From positions 1,281,001-1,345,000 of the forward strand of contig NZ_CP047883.1 of assembly GCF_013305725.1 (NCBI RefSeq): a stretch of DNA of 64,000 bases, read 5' to 3'. The notes under the pieces were generated by a model that saw only the letters and a list, made by a program, of their open reading frames with translations, was not told the DNA's origin and ran no database searches. Source of the DNA: Streptococcus mitis (GTDB lineage Bacteria; Bacillota; Bacilli; Lactobacillales; Streptococcaceae). Both the position numbers and the translations under genes were made by a program. Positions 35,842 through 46,304 of this stretch are shown piece after piece; the first letter of the stretch is position 1, and every line of letters begins with the position of its first letter.

Positions 35842-38082
35842 CTATCGAACACTTTCGATTTTCCAATTTTTCCACCCTTTAAAGCGTATAGCTCCTTGCT
35901 GATCAGTTCGGTAAACTTTGCTATTGATATCTTCTAGTCGTATCAAGGTTTCCTGATGGGGGAGTTTCGTTCGATTGTTCTTTCCAACTGAGATGAGGGT
36001 CATCTCTGGTTTGAGCTGTTCTAAAAAGGCTGAACTTGATGAGTTTTTAGAGCCATGTTGACCAGCTTTCAAAACATCCACTTCTAGGTCAGGATATTGC
36101 CTCAGCAATTCCTTCTCTCCTTTTTCCTCCAAATTTCCTGTGAAAAGAAAGTTTTTATCCAAGAGTTTTCCATACAAAACCAGGGAATCTTCATGATCTC
36201 CATCTCCAATTTTCCTTGGAAATTGGACTTCTAACTGACTTCCAAAAATTGGCAAGTTCTCTCCTGCTGTTATACTTCTAACTTTTGTTTGGGTCGCTTG
36301 TAGTTCTGCCACAAATTCCTTCTGTTTCAAACTTCCTTTTGATACTAAGATCTCCCCTACATGGAAAGCCTTGGTCACCTCTAACAAATCTCCGACATGT
36401 TCCTTGTCCGTATTTGTCAAAATCAGCTGGTCAATCTTGGCTACTCCTCTATTTTTGAGATAGGGTATCAAGGTTCGCTGGGCATTGCTGGTTGTCGCCT
36501 TTTCTTGCCATTTTTCAATTTTCTTATCAGACTCTGCCTTACCTCCCACATCTATGAGAATGGTTTTCCCAGTTACATCCCGTAGGAAAATACTTTCGCC
36601 TTGCCCAACATCTAGCATGGTAATTTCATTTTCCAGTGGATGCTTGGTAAGGAAAAAGAGACCTGTAACCAATAAGCTCAATACTGCTAGCCTTTTAATG
36701 TTTTTCCTCAAATCATAGACTAAAGCCAAGGAAATTAACAATAAAATTAAAAGCCACGCATTAGGTTGTCCAAAGACAAGCGGTCTACTTGCCACCTGTG
36801 ATACCAAGCGAATTATTCCCTCCAACCATTCAAAAATAAAATTCAGCTGAATGACTGGATAGAGAAAAGAAAGGACAAATAAGATAGACAAGAGCGGTAA
36901 GAAGACCAAGTCAAAAAGAAAGGAAAAGACAAAGGTCAAGAGGATGGACCAAGGTTGAAATTCCGCAAAATAGAAGGACAGAATGGGCAATATTCCCAAG
37001 GAAATGACTAGACTTTCTCTAGCAACAGCCTTGAGCCCATCCCCTTCTTTGCTGGTCATGGTCAAGATAAAAGCATAAGCGCAGGATAAGACTCCTCCTG
37101 CTGTCAAGAAAAAGTTTGGCATGATGATAAAGAGGACAAGAACCGTCAAGGCAAAATTATCCAAACCCTTAACACCATGTTGAGCCAGTAACTTTTGCAA
37201 GAGACTGCGAATGACCGATGCTGAAAATCCTGTCAGCCCTGCATAGATAAGGGAAAAGGGATAAGTCAGCCATTTCAACTTTTCTTGGGTCAAGCCTAAT
37301 CGCAAGAGTAGTTTCTTAAATCCATCCATGAAAAATCCTACCTGCATGCCTGACAAGGCAAATAGGTGGATAATTCCTAGACTAGAATAAAGCTCATTCA
37401 TCTCCTCAAAGTCTGTATCCAGATGTCCTAATAGAAGCCCCGTCATGTAATTGCGCATAGGATCTGGAAAATGCGTCTTAATCCAAACTACAGCCTTACG
37501 GCGTAAACTGGACAGGTTTTCACCTAGATCCCAACTGCCAACCTTTTGAAGTGACTGGATTTTTTTGATATTCAGAGTCTGGTAAATTCCCTGAGTTTTC
37601 AGATAGGCTTGATAGTCAAAACCACCAAAATTTCTCTTCCCTTCTGGCTCCGAAAGTTTCCCTTCTAGTTCCAAATCATGAAGGGCTGTTAAAATTTGAA
37701 AGGTTTCTTTCTCCTCCTCGGATTGGAGTTTATAATAGACTTGAAAAATGCGTCCATCAGACTTGCCACGAAAGGATAGACTATCACCATTAACCTTAAT
37801 AGTGTCGGGCAAAATCCGTACCCTTTCAACAGAATCCGCCAAATTTTGACTCGCTTGACTCTGTTGCCAATTTTGAAACAGAAACCAGAAGCCAAAGATT
37901 CCACAAATCACTAGAACTTTGCTAGCAGATTTCCAAGGAAATTGGAAAAAGAGACAGACTAGTAGAAAAACAAAGCCTAGCAGTGCGAGATAAGATGATG
38001 AGAAAATGGCGTAGTAAATCCAGAGCAATAGAAAACTCAGATAAATTAGGGGAAGGGGGAAATTCTTAATCCACTGTAACAT
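35842..38082 (-). CDS. comEC: Competence protein ComEC (DNA channel)
   Basis: Membrane channel that takes single-stranded DNA into the cytoplasm. 746 residues. N-terminal membrane segments and a DUF4131-like soluble region (~60-190). The competence domain with many segments (~215-480) contains IIHLFALSGMQVGFF. The C-terminal metallo-beta-lactamase-like domain (~495-746) contains MLDVGQGESIFLRD, ILIDVGG and KAGQHGSKNSSS. It overlaps comEA by 17 bp and is under the same SigX promoter. Confidence 0.96.
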   Translation of the reverse strand: MLQWIKNFPLPLIYLSFLLLWIYYAIFSSSYLALLGFVFLLVCLFFQFPWKSASKVLVICGIFGFWFLFQNWQQSQASQNLADSVERVRILPDTIKVNGDSLSFRGKSDGRIFQVYYKLQSEEEKETFQILTALHDLELEGKLSEPEGKRNFGGFDYQAYLKTQGIYQTLNIKKIQSLQKVGSWDLGENLSSLRRKAVVWIKTHFPDPMRNYMTGLLLGHLDTDFEEMNELYSSLGIIHLFALSGMQVGFFMDGFKKLLLRLGLTQEKLKWLTYPFSLIYAGLTGFSASVIRSLLQKLLAQHGVKGLDNFALTVLVLFIIMPNFFLTAGGVLSCAYAFILTMTSKEGDGLKAVARESLVISLGILPILSFYFAEFQPWSILLTFVFSFLFDLVFLPLLSILFVLSFLYPVIQLNFIFEWLEGIIRLVSQVASRPLVFGQPNAWLLILLLISLALVYDLRKNIKRLAVLSLLVTGLFFLTKHPLENEITMLDVGQGESIFLRDVTGKTILIDVGGKAESDKKIEKWQEKATTSNAQRTLIPYLKNRGVAKIDQLILTNTDKEHVGDLLEVTKAFHVGEILVSKGSLKQKEFVAELQATQTKVRSITAGENLPIFGSQLEVQFPRKIGDGDHEDSLVLYGKLLDKNFLFTGNLEEKGEKELLRQYPDLEVDVLKAGQHGSKNSSSSAFLEQLKPEMTLISVGKNNRTKLPHQETLIRLEDINSKVYRTDQQGAIRFKGWKNWKIESVR

Positions 38083-38713
38083 AGTCTTTTAGCTTTTCTA
38101 TCGTTTTAGCACCAATGCCAGAGACCTTCTTAAGTTCATCAACCGACTTGAATTTCCCATTTGCCTCACGATGGTCGATAATATCCTGAGCTCGTTTGCC
38201 ACCCAGTCCTTTGACCTGCTTGAGTTCTTCCATACTGGCTTTGTTGAGATTGACCTTCTTGTCCTTGCTTGTTGAAGAAGACACCCCCGAATTAGTCTGT
38301 TGATTAGCTTCTTCTCCCTTAGTTGGAACGTAAACCAGAGCCTCATCACTGACTTTCTGAGCTAGATTGATCGACTTGCTGTCTGCTTGCTCTGTCAAGC
38401 CACCAGCCTTCTGAACAGCATCATTGACCCGACTACCTACTGGCAAGTCATAAATTCCTGGCGATTTGACAGCACCCTTCACATCTACTGTGATTAGATC
38501 TTGTTCAACCAGTTCTTCCTTTTCTTCCTTGGTCACTTCCTTTTCGGACACCGAATCCTTGGAAACTGCTACAACTTCTGCCTGCAAATTCGTTTCCTTG
38601 ACAGGTGTTTGTGGAGCTGGTTTTAGCAGGAAAAATCCTCCTACAAGAAAGCCCAGACAAGTACAAATGACAATGATTTTGTACTCTTTGATTTTCTCGA
38701 TAATTGCTTCCAT
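38066..38713 (-). CDS. comEA: Competence protein ComEA (DNA receptor)
   Basis: Membrane-anchored double-stranded DNA receptor. 215 residues: a single membrane anchor at ~11-32, an acidic linker (~40-75), an SLBB domain (~75-135; VDVKGAVKSPGIYDLPVGSRV), a Ser/Thr/Lys spacer and a C-terminal double helix-hairpin-helix (VNLNKASMEELKQVKGLGGKRAQDII and VSGIGAKTIEKLKDYV). It is the first gene of the late competence operon. Confidence 0.97.
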   Translation of the reverse strand: MEAIIEKIKEYKIIVICTCLGFLVGGFFLLKPAPQTPVKETNLQAEVVAVSKDSVSEKEVTKEEKEELVEQDLITVDVKGAVKSPGIYDLPVGSRVNDAVQKAGGLTEQADSKSINLAQKVSDEALVYVPTKGEEANQQTNSGVSSSTSKDKKVNLNKASMEELKQVKGLGGKRAQDIIDHREANGKFKSVDELKKVSGIGAKTIEKLKDYVTVD

Positions 38714-38732
38714 ATTTTCTCCTCTCTTAGAT

Positions 38733-38740
38733 TATTCGTA
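38733..38740 (-). promoter_or_regulatory. cin-box (SigX/ComX promoter) of comEA-comEC
   Basis: Exact TACGAATA on the minus strand, 19 bp before the ATG's ribosome-site region. This is the -10-like element recognised by the competence sigma factor in streptococci. An AGAGAGGAG ribosome site follows. Confidence 0.85.
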
Positions 38741-38748
38741 AGAGGAAG

Positions 38749-38778
38749 AAAAAACAGTCGAAAATTTCTTTTCAACTG
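38749..38778 (-). terminator. Terminator of the GNAT gene
   Basis: CAGTTGAAAA/TTTTCGACTG (one G-T pair), 4-nt loop and TTTTTTC on the minus strand. It insulates the cin-box from read-through. Confidence 0.8.
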
Positions 38779-38779
38779 C

Positions 38780-39349
38780 TTATTTATTTGCAAAATAGTC
38801 TTCCTTGGTCAAGACATAATGAACTCTTGTAACAATTCGACCTTCTTCGTGCTGGTCCATACAAGCATAAGCTTCTGCATGTGAAAAATGCATGCCTGAT
38901 TTCTCCATGACCTTTCCAGATGCGGGATTATCTTTATCGTGAAGTGCGGTCAACTTGTTCATTCCAATCTTCTCAAAAGCCAGCTTAATCACGACACGAT
39001 TGGCTTCTGTCGTCAATCCTTGATTCCAATACTTTTGGTTGATAATGTAGCCAATAGCTGCCTTCTTAAGAACAGGATCAATCTTGTGCAAATCAATGGT
39101 TCCGATAAATTTGCCATTGCTTTTTAGTTCTATTCCCCAGCGTCCCAAGGGATTGGCCAAGTAGAACTGAGCAATGTTATTCTTGGTTTCTTCCAAGCTT
39201 TGATTGGTTAGAAAAGTGTAACGTGTATTATCCTTATCCGAGGCATACTCAAACATAGCTTCCGCATCATCTAAGGTTACAGGTCGAAGCAATAAACGAT
39301 CTGTCTCCACTATTGGATACTGAGCTAGTTTTAAAAAGATTGATTCCAT
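38780..39349 (-). CDS. GNAT family N-acetyltransferase (RimJ/RimL-like)
   Basis: 189 residues with the RimJ-like start VETDRLLLRPVTLDDAEAMFEYASD, the acetyl-CoA pyrophosphate loop region in NQKYWNQGLTTEANRVVIKLAFE (Q/RxxGxG/A variant: NQGLTT), and NPASGKVMEKSGM near the end. The substrate could be a ribosomal protein N-terminus or a small molecule. Single-gene unit, divergent from ald. Confidence 0.88.
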   Translation of the reverse strand: MESIFLKLAQYPIVETDRLLLRPVTLDDAEAMFEYASDKDNTRYTFLTNQSLEETKNNIAQFYLANPLGRWGIELKSNGKFIGTIDLHKIDPVLKKAAIGYIINQKYWNQGLTTEANRVVIKLAFEKIGMNKLTALHDKDNPASGKVMEKSGMHFSHAEAYACMDQHEEGRIVTRVHYVLTKEDYFANK

Positions 39350-39416
39350 AAGTTTCTACCATTCAAAAGTATTTTCTATCAGTCTAGCATAAAAAAGAAG
39401 TTACAACAAGTTTTTC

Positions 39417-39445
39417 TTGATTTTTAAAGCGGTTTCATATAGAAT
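39417..39445 (+). promoter_or_regulatory. Candidate ald promoter
   Basis: TTGATT and TAGAAT with 17-bp spacing, giving a ~70-nt leader. The ribosome site is poor (GAAAGTGAG). Confidence 0.45.
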
Positions 39446-39520
39446 GAAATCATCACCTTATTTTATAGATAATTGTGATAAATCATTTACAACTCGTCAA
39501 TAGAAAGTGAGTTTTTCTCT

Positions 39521-40633
39521 ATGTTAATCGGAATTCCAAAAGAAATTAAGAATAATGAAAACCGTGTTGCCCTCACACCTGCTGGTGTCCATAGCTTGGT
39601 CGGCCGTGGTCATCGCGTCCTTATCGAAACAAATGCTGGTCTCGGTTCTGGCTTTACTGATGCTGACTATCAAAAGCAAGGAGCTGAGATTGTCGCTACT
39701 GCTGGTGAAACTTGGGCTGCAGAGTTAGTCGTAAAAGTAAAAGAACCATTACCTTCTGAATATGAGTACTTGCGTGACGACCTGCTTCTCTTCACCTACT
39801 TACACATGGCCGCTGCGCCTAAATTAGCAGATGCTATGCTAGCGGCAAAAACAACAGGGATTGCCTATGAAACTGTCCATGATTCCCAAGGTCAGTTACC
39901 GCTCCTCATACCTATGAGTGAGGTTGCAGGCCGTATGGCAGTCCAAATCGGTGCTCATTTCCTAACCAAACAAGCAGGAGGTTCTGGCGTCCTACTGGGT
40001 GGTGTACCGGGTGTACCTAAAGGGAAAGTAACCATCATCGGTGGTGGTGTCGTAGGGACCCATGCTGCTCGAATTGCGCTTGGTCTTGGTGCTCAAGTAA
40101 CCATCCTTGATATCAGTGCTAAACGTCTTTCAGTCCTCGAAGAAGTCTTTGGTCATCAAATCCAAACCCTTATGTCTAATTCATTCAACATCGAAGCCAG
40201 TGTGAGAGAAGCGGATGTTGTGATTGGGGCGGTTCTCATTCCTGGTGCCAAAGCACCGAAATTGGTGACAGATGAGATGGTCAAGCAAATGCGTCCAGGC
40301 TCTGTCATTGTGGATGTTGCCGTTGACCAAGGTGGTGTTATCGAAACAGCTGACCGTGTGACAACGCACGATGAACCCGTCTATGAAAAGCATGGTGTAC
40401 TTCACTACGCCGTTGCTAACATCCCTGGTGCTGTTGCCCGTACTTCTACCATTGCCCTAACCAATGTCACTCTTCCTTATATCGAATCCTTAGCAGGAAA
40501 AGGATTTGTGCAAGCAATTGCTGAAGATGAGGGCTTGCGTCAAGGTGTTACTACTTATCAAGGTTACTTAACCAGTCTTCCAGTAGCCCAAGGACTCGAT
40601 AAAAGACATACTCCAATTGATGAACTAGTCTAA
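39521..40633 (+). CDS. ald: Alanine dehydrogenase
   Basis: NAD-dependent conversion of alanine to pyruvate and ammonia. Full-length 370 residues. N-terminal [21 protein letters not shown], a catalytic Lys in [20 protein letters not shown]-type His in [11 protein letters not shown], and the Rossmann motif [24 protein letters not shown]. No frameshift is seen. Isolated gene between GNAT (divergent) and phoH (convergent). Confidence 0.96.
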   Translation: MLIGIPKEIKNNENRVALTPAGVHSLVGRGHRVLIETNAGLGSGFTDADYQKQGAEIVATAGETWAAELVVKVKEPLPSEYEYLRDDLLLFTYLHMAAAPKLADAMLAAKTTGIAYETVHDSQGQLPLLIPMSEVAGRMAVQIGAHFLTKQAGGSGVLLGGVPGVPKGKVTIIGGGVVGTHAARIALGLGAQVTILDISAKRLSVLEEVFGHQIQTLMSNSFNIEASVREADVVIGAVLIPGAKAPKLVTDEMVKQMRPGSVIVDVAVDQGGVIETADRVTTHDEPVYEKHGVLHYAVANIPGAVARTSTIALTNVTLPYIESLAGKGFVQAIAEDEGLRQGVTTYQGYLTSLPVAQGLDKRHTPIDELV

Positions 40634-40655
40634 AAAATCTAATTATCAGATAAAA

Positions 40656-40688
40656 GAAAGAGCAATTCCACCTGAACTGCTCTTTTTT
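40656..40688. terminator. Bidirectional terminator between ald and phoH
   Basis: AAAGAGCA/TGCTCTTT arms with a ~13-nt loop, T6 on the plus side and A-rich on the other (TCTTTCTTTTA for phoH). Confidence 0.8.
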
Positions 40689-40689
40689 G

Positions 40690-41685
40690 CTATTCTGTTT
40701 CTTCTTGGACTTCTTCACGCTCTTCATTTTTAATTGGAGCTGGTTCATAAGCTCGGATAATCTGAGCGACAACTGGATGGCGAACTACATCCTTGGCTGA
40801 AAAATGAACAAAGTCAATTTGGTGGATGTTCTTGAGTTTTTCTTGAGCATCAATCAGACCAGACTTGACGTTACGCGGAAGGTCAATCTGACTGATATCT
40901 CCATTGACAATCATCTTAGAATTAAAACCTAAACGAGTCAAAAACATCTTCATCTGCATGATGGTCGTATTTTGCGCCTCATCGAGAATGACAAAGGCAT
41001 CATCCAAGGTCCGTCCACGCATGTAGGCGAGGGGCGCGATTTCTATAATTTCACGCTCCATGAGTCGAGTCGTTTGGTCTTTTCCCAGAATCTGGTACAA
41101 GGCATCGTAAACAGGTCGAAGGTAAGGATCCACCTTCTCCTTGAGATCACCCGGAAGAAAACCAAGACTCTCGCCAGCTTCCACTGCCGGGCGTGTTAGG
41201 ATAATCCGCTTAACCTGACCACGTTTAAGAGCTGTCACTGCCAAGGTCACTGCAAGGAAGGTCTTCCCTGTCCCTGCAGGTCCAATTCCAAAGGTCACAT
41301 CGTGCTGTTTGACACTATCCACATAAAGCTTTTGACCTAGAGTTTTGACACGAATAGGCTTCCCAGTATTATCCTTGATGATTTCTTCTTCATAAAGGGC
41401 GACAAACTTATCAATTTCATCGTTTTTGACCATACTAATAGCAGTCACCACATCTGGCGTACCAACGGTCATCCCACGGTTCACCAAGACCATGAGAGCT
41501 TGAATAACCTGACGGGCTTCCTCACAGGCAGTCTCTTCTCCCAAAACCTGGACAATCTCCGTACGAGCATGAATCACCACATCAAGCTCTTCTTCCATCA
41601 AACGAAGATGGCGTTCATTGGAACCAAAAAGATGAAACAGGTCATCTGGATGACTCAGTTGAATGTCTATTGAATGTTCCTTCAA
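40690..41685 (-). CDS. phoH: PhoH-like ATPase
   Basis: 331-residue P-loop ATPase related to the RecA/helicase core and implicated in RNA metabolism with YbeY-type partners. Walker A is GPAGTGKTFLAV (~135-146) and Walker B is DDAFVILDEAQN. The short N-terminal ~90 residues are KH-like. Followed by a terminator. It is last in a line of small genes (cvfB, GrpB-family, yozE). Confidence 0.93.
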   Translation of the reverse strand: MKEHSIDIQLSHPDDLFHLFGSNERHLRLMEEELDVVIHARTEIVQVLGEETACEEARQVIQALMVLVNRGMTVGTPDVVTAISMVKNDEIDKFVALYEEEIIKDNTGKPIRVKTLGQKLYVDSVKQHDVTFGIGPAGTGKTFLAVTLAVTALKRGQVKRIILTRPAVEAGESLGFLPGDLKEKVDPYLRPVYDALYQILGKDQTTRLMEREIIEIAPLAYMRGRTLDDAFVILDEAQNTTIMQMKMFLTRLGFNSKMIVNGDISQIDLPRNVKSGLIDAQEKLKNIHQIDFVHFSAKDVVRHPVVAQIIRAYEPAPIKNEEREEVQEETE

Positions 41686-41769
41686 ATAAAGAACCTCTCT
41701 AATCCTTTTATTTCTTTTTATTATAGCAAAGGGGTGGAGAAATTACTAGCCCAAACCCAGTGAATTATG

Positions 41770-41985
41770 CTAGTGTTCTAAGTATTCTTGCCAGATAACG
41801 TCAAAGTCTCCTAGGTTAAAAGAGAAACTGGCATGTTCTTCCAGAAAGCGACTCACCTCATCAAAATCATCTGTGTGTTTTGGAAAGGCTGATTCTTCAA
41901 AAGCGAGGTCTGCCAAGATAGCCTTGGGACTGTTACTTTTAGGATTGCGCTCGGTCATGAGCCAAGTGTAAAATGATTTTCTCAA
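41770..41985 (-). CDS. YozE family protein (SAM-like fold)
   Basis: 71-residue UPF0346/YozE protein: [28 protein letters not shown] and [16 protein letters not shown] are the two family blocks. Predicted small helical cytosolic protein; function unknown. Located upstream of phoH. Confidence 0.88.
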   Translation of the reverse strand: MRKSFYTWLMTERNPKSNSPKAILADLAFEESAFPKHTDDFDEVSRFLEEHASFSFNLGDFDVIWQEYLEH

Positions 41986-42030
41986 TTCTTTCTCCTATCA
42001 AGACTTTTTTTGATGAAACTTTTCTGATTT

Positions 42031-42588
42031 TTAAAAATTACTGGACTTAGCCTCTGAAACGTAGTGGTTTATAAAATCCGTTTTCGCATCAGTATAGGCG
42101 TCTCGATTGTGTTCAAATTTTTTCCACAAACTGAGTTTTAATTCCTGATACGCTTGGGCAATATCTGAATGCTGGCAGAGATAATCTCTAAAATAAATCT
42201 CGTCATGATCTCCCGTCATTCGCAAATGTAAATGAAAAACTTTCTCAGCAAATCCCTGCTCTGTATATCCTTTATTTAGCGAAATCCTGTTAGGACTCTC
42301 CGACATCACTAACCAACCATTCTTCACCAATAAATCCCTAACTCTTGCTAAATCCTCTATTCTACCTACTTCTAGCAGAATATCAATGATATTTTTGGCC
42401 CAAATATTAGGGATAGCAGTGCTACCGATATGTTCTATTCTTTTAATAACATTTGCACCCAATATTTTTTTAAGACTTGTTTTCTCCAATTCATACCAGT
42501 CTTTCCACTCTGACTTGTGCTCTACTAGAAAAATAGGAAAAAGTTGCCAGAGTTCCTCTAAACTCATTTCTTCAAGTTTCTTTTTCAT
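42031..42588 (-). CDS. GrpB family (UPF0157) nucleotidyltransferase-like protein
   Basis: 185 residues. RIEHIGSTAIPNIWAKNIIDILLEV is the family signature, a GS...D nucleotidyltransferase-like motif, and AEKVFHLHLRM is the second conserved block. Biochemical role unknown; unrelated to the GrpE chaperone despite the name. It lies 11 bp after cvfB, so it is probably co-transcribed. Confidence 0.85.
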   Translation of the reverse strand: MKKKLEEMSLEELWQLFPIFLVEHKSEWKDWYELEKTSLKKILGANVIKRIEHIGSTAIPNIWAKNIIDILLEVGRIEDLARVRDLLVKNGWLVMSESPNRISLNKGYTEQGFAEKVFHLHLRMTGDHDEIYFRDYLCQHSDIAQAYQELKLSLWKKFEHNRDAYTDAKTDFINHYVSEAKSSNF

Positions 42589-42599
42589 GTCTATAAGGC

Positions 42600-43454
42600 C
42601 TAAATCAACTCTGTACCAAACTGGTCTTGCTTGATTTTGCCAGCCTTCATAAGACCACCTAAAGCTTTCTTGAACTGACCTTTAGAAATGCCAAATGTTG
42701 CCTTGATGTCGTCTGGAGATGACTTATCATTTAAGGTCATGAAACCGCCATTGCTTTCCAAATAGGTCAAAATCATCTGGGCATCATTTTCCAACATTTC
42801 AAAAGAACGTGGTTTGAGGGAGAGGTTCAAGGTACGGTCCACTTCACGAAAACCAATAACACGCGCTTCTAAAACTTGACCCAAACGTGGCTCTGCGTAG
42901 CGCTCGCTGGGATGGATAAAACCAAGCATGTTATTTTCTGGCAGATAGACAAAGGTCCCTGATAGCTTGAGGCGGTAAACAATAGCTGGCCAGTTTTGGT
43001 TCTGCATGTTGTTGTAGGCAGGACGAGCCAGACGTTGGAAATCTTCTTGATAAGCCAAGAGTCCCCAGATTCGGTCTTTCTTGTCCACTTCAAGACGGAT
43101 ATAGAGTTGATCCCCCTTCTTAGGCCAGAGTTCCTTAAGTTCAGGGAGAATATCTAGCGATACTACGACTTCCTTATCGGGCAGACCTGTATCCACAAAG
43201 ACACCCAAGTCTTTACGAACTTCTGTTACGGTTCCCCACCCAAATTGGTCCTGAGTGGCAGTCACTTCTAAGGTTGTCAGGCGGAGCTTTTGCTTCATGT
43301 CTGTATAGGCGAAACCTTTAACCGTATCCCCTACTGTATGCTGACCTTCTTCCTTGGCAAGAGCATAGTTTTGACCATCTTTTTGCACAAAGTAAAAACG
43401 GTCGTTTTTATCGATGATGAGTCCAACGATAAAGCTTGCAAGATTTGTATTCAT
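42600..43454 (-). CDS. cvfB: CvfB family S1 RNA-binding protein
   Basis: 284-residue protein of the conserved virulence factor B family. Two to three S1-like OB domains (~1-65, 70-135 and 150-210; VTEVRKDLGVFVDTGLPDKEVVV, ARVIGFREVDRTLNLSLKPR) and a C-terminal winged helix (DIKATFGISKGQFKKALGGLMKAGKI). Probable RNA-binding regulator. The start MNTNLASF follows GAAGGAAATA; the longer frame runs into the frr terminator. Confidence 0.92.
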   Translation of the reverse strand: MNTNLASFIVGLIIDKNDRFYFVQKDGQNYALAKEEGQHTVGDTVKGFAYTDMKQKLRLTTLEVTATQDQFGWGTVTEVRKDLGVFVDTGLPDKEVVVSLDILPELKELWPKKGDQLYIRLEVDKKDRIWGLLAYQEDFQRLARPAYNNMQNQNWPAIVYRLKLSGTFVYLPENNMLGFIHPSERYAEPRLGQVLEARVIGFREVDRTLNLSLKPRSFEMLENDAQMILTYLESNGGFMTLNDKSSPDDIKATFGISKGQFKKALGGLMKAGKIKQDQFGTELI

Positions 43455-43471
43455 ATTTCCTTCTTTCGAAT

Positions 43472-43504
43472 AAAACTCAGCCAGCAATGCCAACTGAGTT
43501 TTCT
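43472..43504 (-). terminator. pyrH-frr terminator
   Basis: AAAACTCAG/CTGAGTTTT arms with further GGC/GCT pairing and a short loop, just after the frr stop and upstream of cvfB. It may be partly read through. Confidence 0.75.
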
Positions 43505-43512
43505 GTTTATTT

Positions 43513-44070
43513 TTAGACTTCCAAAAGTTCTTTCTCTTTGTTGGCAGTCATGTCATCGATGTGTTTAACAGCATCGTCTGTTACTTTTTGAATGTCTTTT
43601 TCAAGAGTCTTCAATTCGTCTTCAGTGATTTCTTTTGCTTTTTCTTGTTTCTTAGCTTCATCCATAGCATCACGACGAATATTGCGGACAGCCACTTTAG
43701 CATTTTCTCCGACCTTCTTCACTTCTTTAGCAAGGTCACGACGAGTTTCTTCTGTGAGAGCAGGGATAACCAAACGAATAACAGAACCATCGTTAGCTGG
43801 TGTGATACCAAGATCAGAGGCATTCAAGGCACGTTCGATGTCTTTCAATGAAGACTTGTCAAATGGTGTCACCAACAAAACACGCGCTTCTGGAATGGTA
43901 ATTGAAGCGATTTGGTTAAGAGGAGTTTCTACTCCATAGTATTCTACATGTACACGGTCAAGCAAGCTTGCATTGGCACGGCCAGCACGGATACCACCAA
44001 ATTCACGAGCAAGTGATTGGTGAGACTGGGTCATTCTCTCTTTAGCTTTTTCAATAATTGCGTTAGCCAT
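43513..44070 (-). CDS. frr: Ribosome recycling factor
   Basis: 185-residue tRNA-mimic that splits post-termination ribosomes with EF-G. Three-helix-bundle blocks [40 protein letters not shown] and [26 protein letters not shown] are intact. It lies 20 bp after pyrH, the standard bacterial pyrH-frr pair. Confidence 0.98.
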   Translation of the reverse strand: MANAIIEKAKERMTQSHQSLAREFGGIRAGRANASLLDRVHVEYYGVETPLNQIASITIPEARVLLVTPFDKSSLKDIERALNASDLGITPANDGSVIRLVIPALTEETRRDLAKEVKKVGENAKVAVRNIRRDAMDEAKKQEKAKEITEDELKTLEKDIQKVTDDAVKHIDDMTANKEKELLEV

Positions 44071-44090
44071 AATCTTTCTTATTCCTTTTC

Positions 44091-44816
44091 TTAGATATTA
44101 TTTGAAACTGTTGTTCCGATATTTTCACCAAATACGACACGTTTGATGTTGCCTGGTTGGTTCATGTTGAAGACAACCAAGTCAATGTCGTTATCCATTG
44201 AGAGGGTTGAAGCTGTTGAGTCCATGATACGAAGACCTTTATTGATAACGTCACGGTGGGTCAATTCTTCAAACTTAACGGCTGTCTTGTCTTTCTTAGG
44301 ATCGGCATTGTAAACACCATCGACACCGTTTTTAGCCATAAGAATAGCATCTGCTTCGATTTCAGCTGCACGAAGGGCCGCTGTTGTATCTGTTGAGAAG
44401 TAAGGTGAACCAATTCCGGCACCAAAGATAACGATACGGCCTTTTTCAAGATGACGAAGGGCACGTCCACGTACGTAAGGCTCTGCCACTTGTTGCATAG
44501 CAATAGCTGTTTGCACACGTGTATCAACCCCAACTTGTTGCAATGAATCTGCCATCACAAGAGCATTCATAACAGTCCCAAGCATTCCTGTGTAATCAGC
44601 CTGAACGCGGTCCATACCTGCTTCTGCTGCAGGTTCTCCACGCCAGAGATTTCCTCCACCGATAACAAGGGCAATTTCGATACCTAAGCTATGAACTTCT
44701 TGAATCTCTTTTGCGATTGTTTGAACTGTTTGGATATCAATCCCTACGCCACGTTCACCGGCAAGGGCTTCACCTGATAACTTGATTAAAATACGTTTAT
44801 ACTTGGGATTCGCCAT
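44091..44816 (-). CDS. pyrH: UMP kinase
   Basis: Hexameric amino-acid-kinase-fold enzyme that makes UDP. 241 residues: [13 protein letters not shown] (ATP site), [10 protein letters not shown] (UMP site), [13 protein letters not shown], and [20 protein letters not shown]. The start is ATG with GGAGAGTGAAA; a GTG two codons upstream is inside that site. Confidence 0.97.
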   Translation of the reverse strand: MANPKYKRILIKLSGEALAGERGVGIDIQTVQTIAKEIQEVHSLGIEIALVIGGGNLWRGEPAAEAGMDRVQADYTGMLGTVMNALVMADSLQQVGVDTRVQTAIAMQQVAEPYVRGRALRHLEKGRIVIFGAGIGSPYFSTDTTAALRAAEIEADAILMAKNGVDGVYNADPKKDKTAVKFEELTHRDVINKGLRIMDSTASTLSMDNDIDLVVFNMNQPGNIKRVVFGENIGTTVSNNI

Positions 44817-44843
44817 TTTCACTCTCCTTTTTTTATCCTACCT

Positions 44844-44852
44844 ATTTTATCA
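44844..44852 (-). promoter_or_regulatory. Extended -10 promoter for pyrH-frr
   Basis: TGATAAAAT on the minus strand about 28 bp before the pyrH start. Confidence 0.55.
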
Positions 44853-44899
44853 CAATTTCTAAGATTTTTATAGTATCGTGAGCAATTCTTTCAAAAAAA

Positions 44900-46234
44900 T
44901 TAGACTGTTAAAAATTCCTCTAAATCACTAAGGGCACGCTCAGCAATTTTTTCATAACGAGCCTTCTTATCACGAATACGCTCGCCTTCCAACTCCTTGA
45001 TAATCCCAAAGTTGACATTCATCGGTTGGAAATGTTTGCTGTCCGCATGAGTGATGTAATGAGCTAAACTTCCAATCGCTGTTGTTTCTGGGAAAATCGC
45101 CTCACTTTCTCCCTTGAAAAGACGAGCAGCGTTAATTCCCGCAACCAAGCCTGAAGCAGCTGACTCAACATAGCCTTCCACACCCGTCATCTGACCAGCA
45201 AAGAAGAGATTTGGTTGTTTCTTAGAACGGTAAGTCTGCTCAAGAAGATTTGGTGAATCCATATAAGAATTGCGGTGCATGACCCCATAACGGACAAACT
45301 CAGCATTTTCAAGACCAGGAATCATTTGGAAGACTCGTTTTTGTTCTCCCCATTTGAGGTGGGTCTGGAAACCGACGATATTGTAGAGGCTACCAGCCGC
45401 ATTGTCCTGGCGAAGCTGCACAACCGCGTACGGTGTTTTAAATTCGCCATCACGAGGTCCAGTATAGTCGTCTGGATACTCCAGACCGACTGGTTTCATA
45501 GGACCATAAAGCATAGTTTTAATGCCACGTTTGGCCATAACTTCGATAGGCATACAACCTTCAAAGTACTTTTCTTTTTCGAAAGAATTGAGCGGTGCTT
45601 CTTCCGCATTAACCAAGGCTTCATGGAAATCCATAAACTCTTGCTTGGTCATGGGAGCGTTGAGATAAGCGGCTTCTCCCTTATCATAACGAGACTTGAG
45701 ATAGACCTTGCTCATATCGATGGTGTTGACGTCGATAATAGGGGCTGCCGCATCGTAGAAATAGAAACCATCGCCGTCATTAAGGGCATGAATCTTTTCA
45801 GCTAGAGCATCGCTGGTCAAAGGACCAGTAGCGACAACCGTAATAACATCTGTCGGCAATTCTGTAATTTCATCACGAACCACTTCAATCAAAGGGTGGT
45901 TGGCAACTTTTTCAGTCACCATCTGTGAGAAACCATCTCGGTCCACGGCAAGAGCACCACCTGCAGGAACACGTGTAGCCTCAGCAGATTCCAAAATAAC
46001 AGAACCCAAGCGACGCATTTCTTCCTTGAGAAGACCAACTGCATTTGTCAAAGCATCCCCACGAAGGGAATTAGAACAAACTAACTCAGCAAAATTGTCT
46101 GTTTTGTGCTGGGGTGTTGACTTGACACCACGCATTTCATAAAGTTTAACTGGAATACCACGCTCTGCGATTTGGTAGGCTGCTTCAGAACCTGCCAAAC
46201 CAGCACCGATAACATTGATATAAGATTGAGACAC
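44900..46234 (-). CDS. trmFO: Methylene-THF tRNA (uracil-54) methyltransferase TrmFO
   Basis: FAD- and folate-dependent enzyme that makes ribothymidine-54 in tRNA. 444 residues beginning [26 protein letters not shown], a Rossmann FAD motif; the conserved Cys is in [12 protein letters not shown] (~50) and a second in [13 protein letters not shown]. The start is GTG at 46234 with AGAGGT upstream. The preceding 150 bp carry tandem hairpin repeats. Confidence 0.96.
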   Translation of the reverse strand: MSQSYINVIGAGLAGSEAAYQIAERGIPVKLYEMRGVKSTPQHKTDNFAELVCSNSLRGDALTNAVGLLKEEMRRLGSVILESAEATRVPAGGALAVDRDGFSQMVTEKVANHPLIEVVRDEITELPTDVITVVATGPLTSDALAEKIHALNDGDGFYFYDAAAPIIDVNTIDMSKVYLKSRYDKGEAAYLNAPMTKQEFMDFHEALVNAEEAPLNSFEKEKYFEGCMPIEVMAKRGIKTMLYGPMKPVGLEYPDDYTGPRDGEFKTPYAVVQLRQDNAAGSLYNIVGFQTHLKWGEQKRVFQMIPGLENAEFVRYGVMHRNSYMDSPNLLEQTYRSKKQPNLFFAGQMTGVEGYVESAASGLVAGINAARLFKGESEAIFPETTAIGSLAHYITHADSKHFQPMNVNFGIIKELEGERIRDKKARYEKIAERALSDLEEFLTV

Positions 46235-46304
46235 GACACTAATACCTCTTTGGGAGTGTGAAGACAAGGTTCACATTGAAAAAGACAATCAAACTTAAGA
46301 GTTT

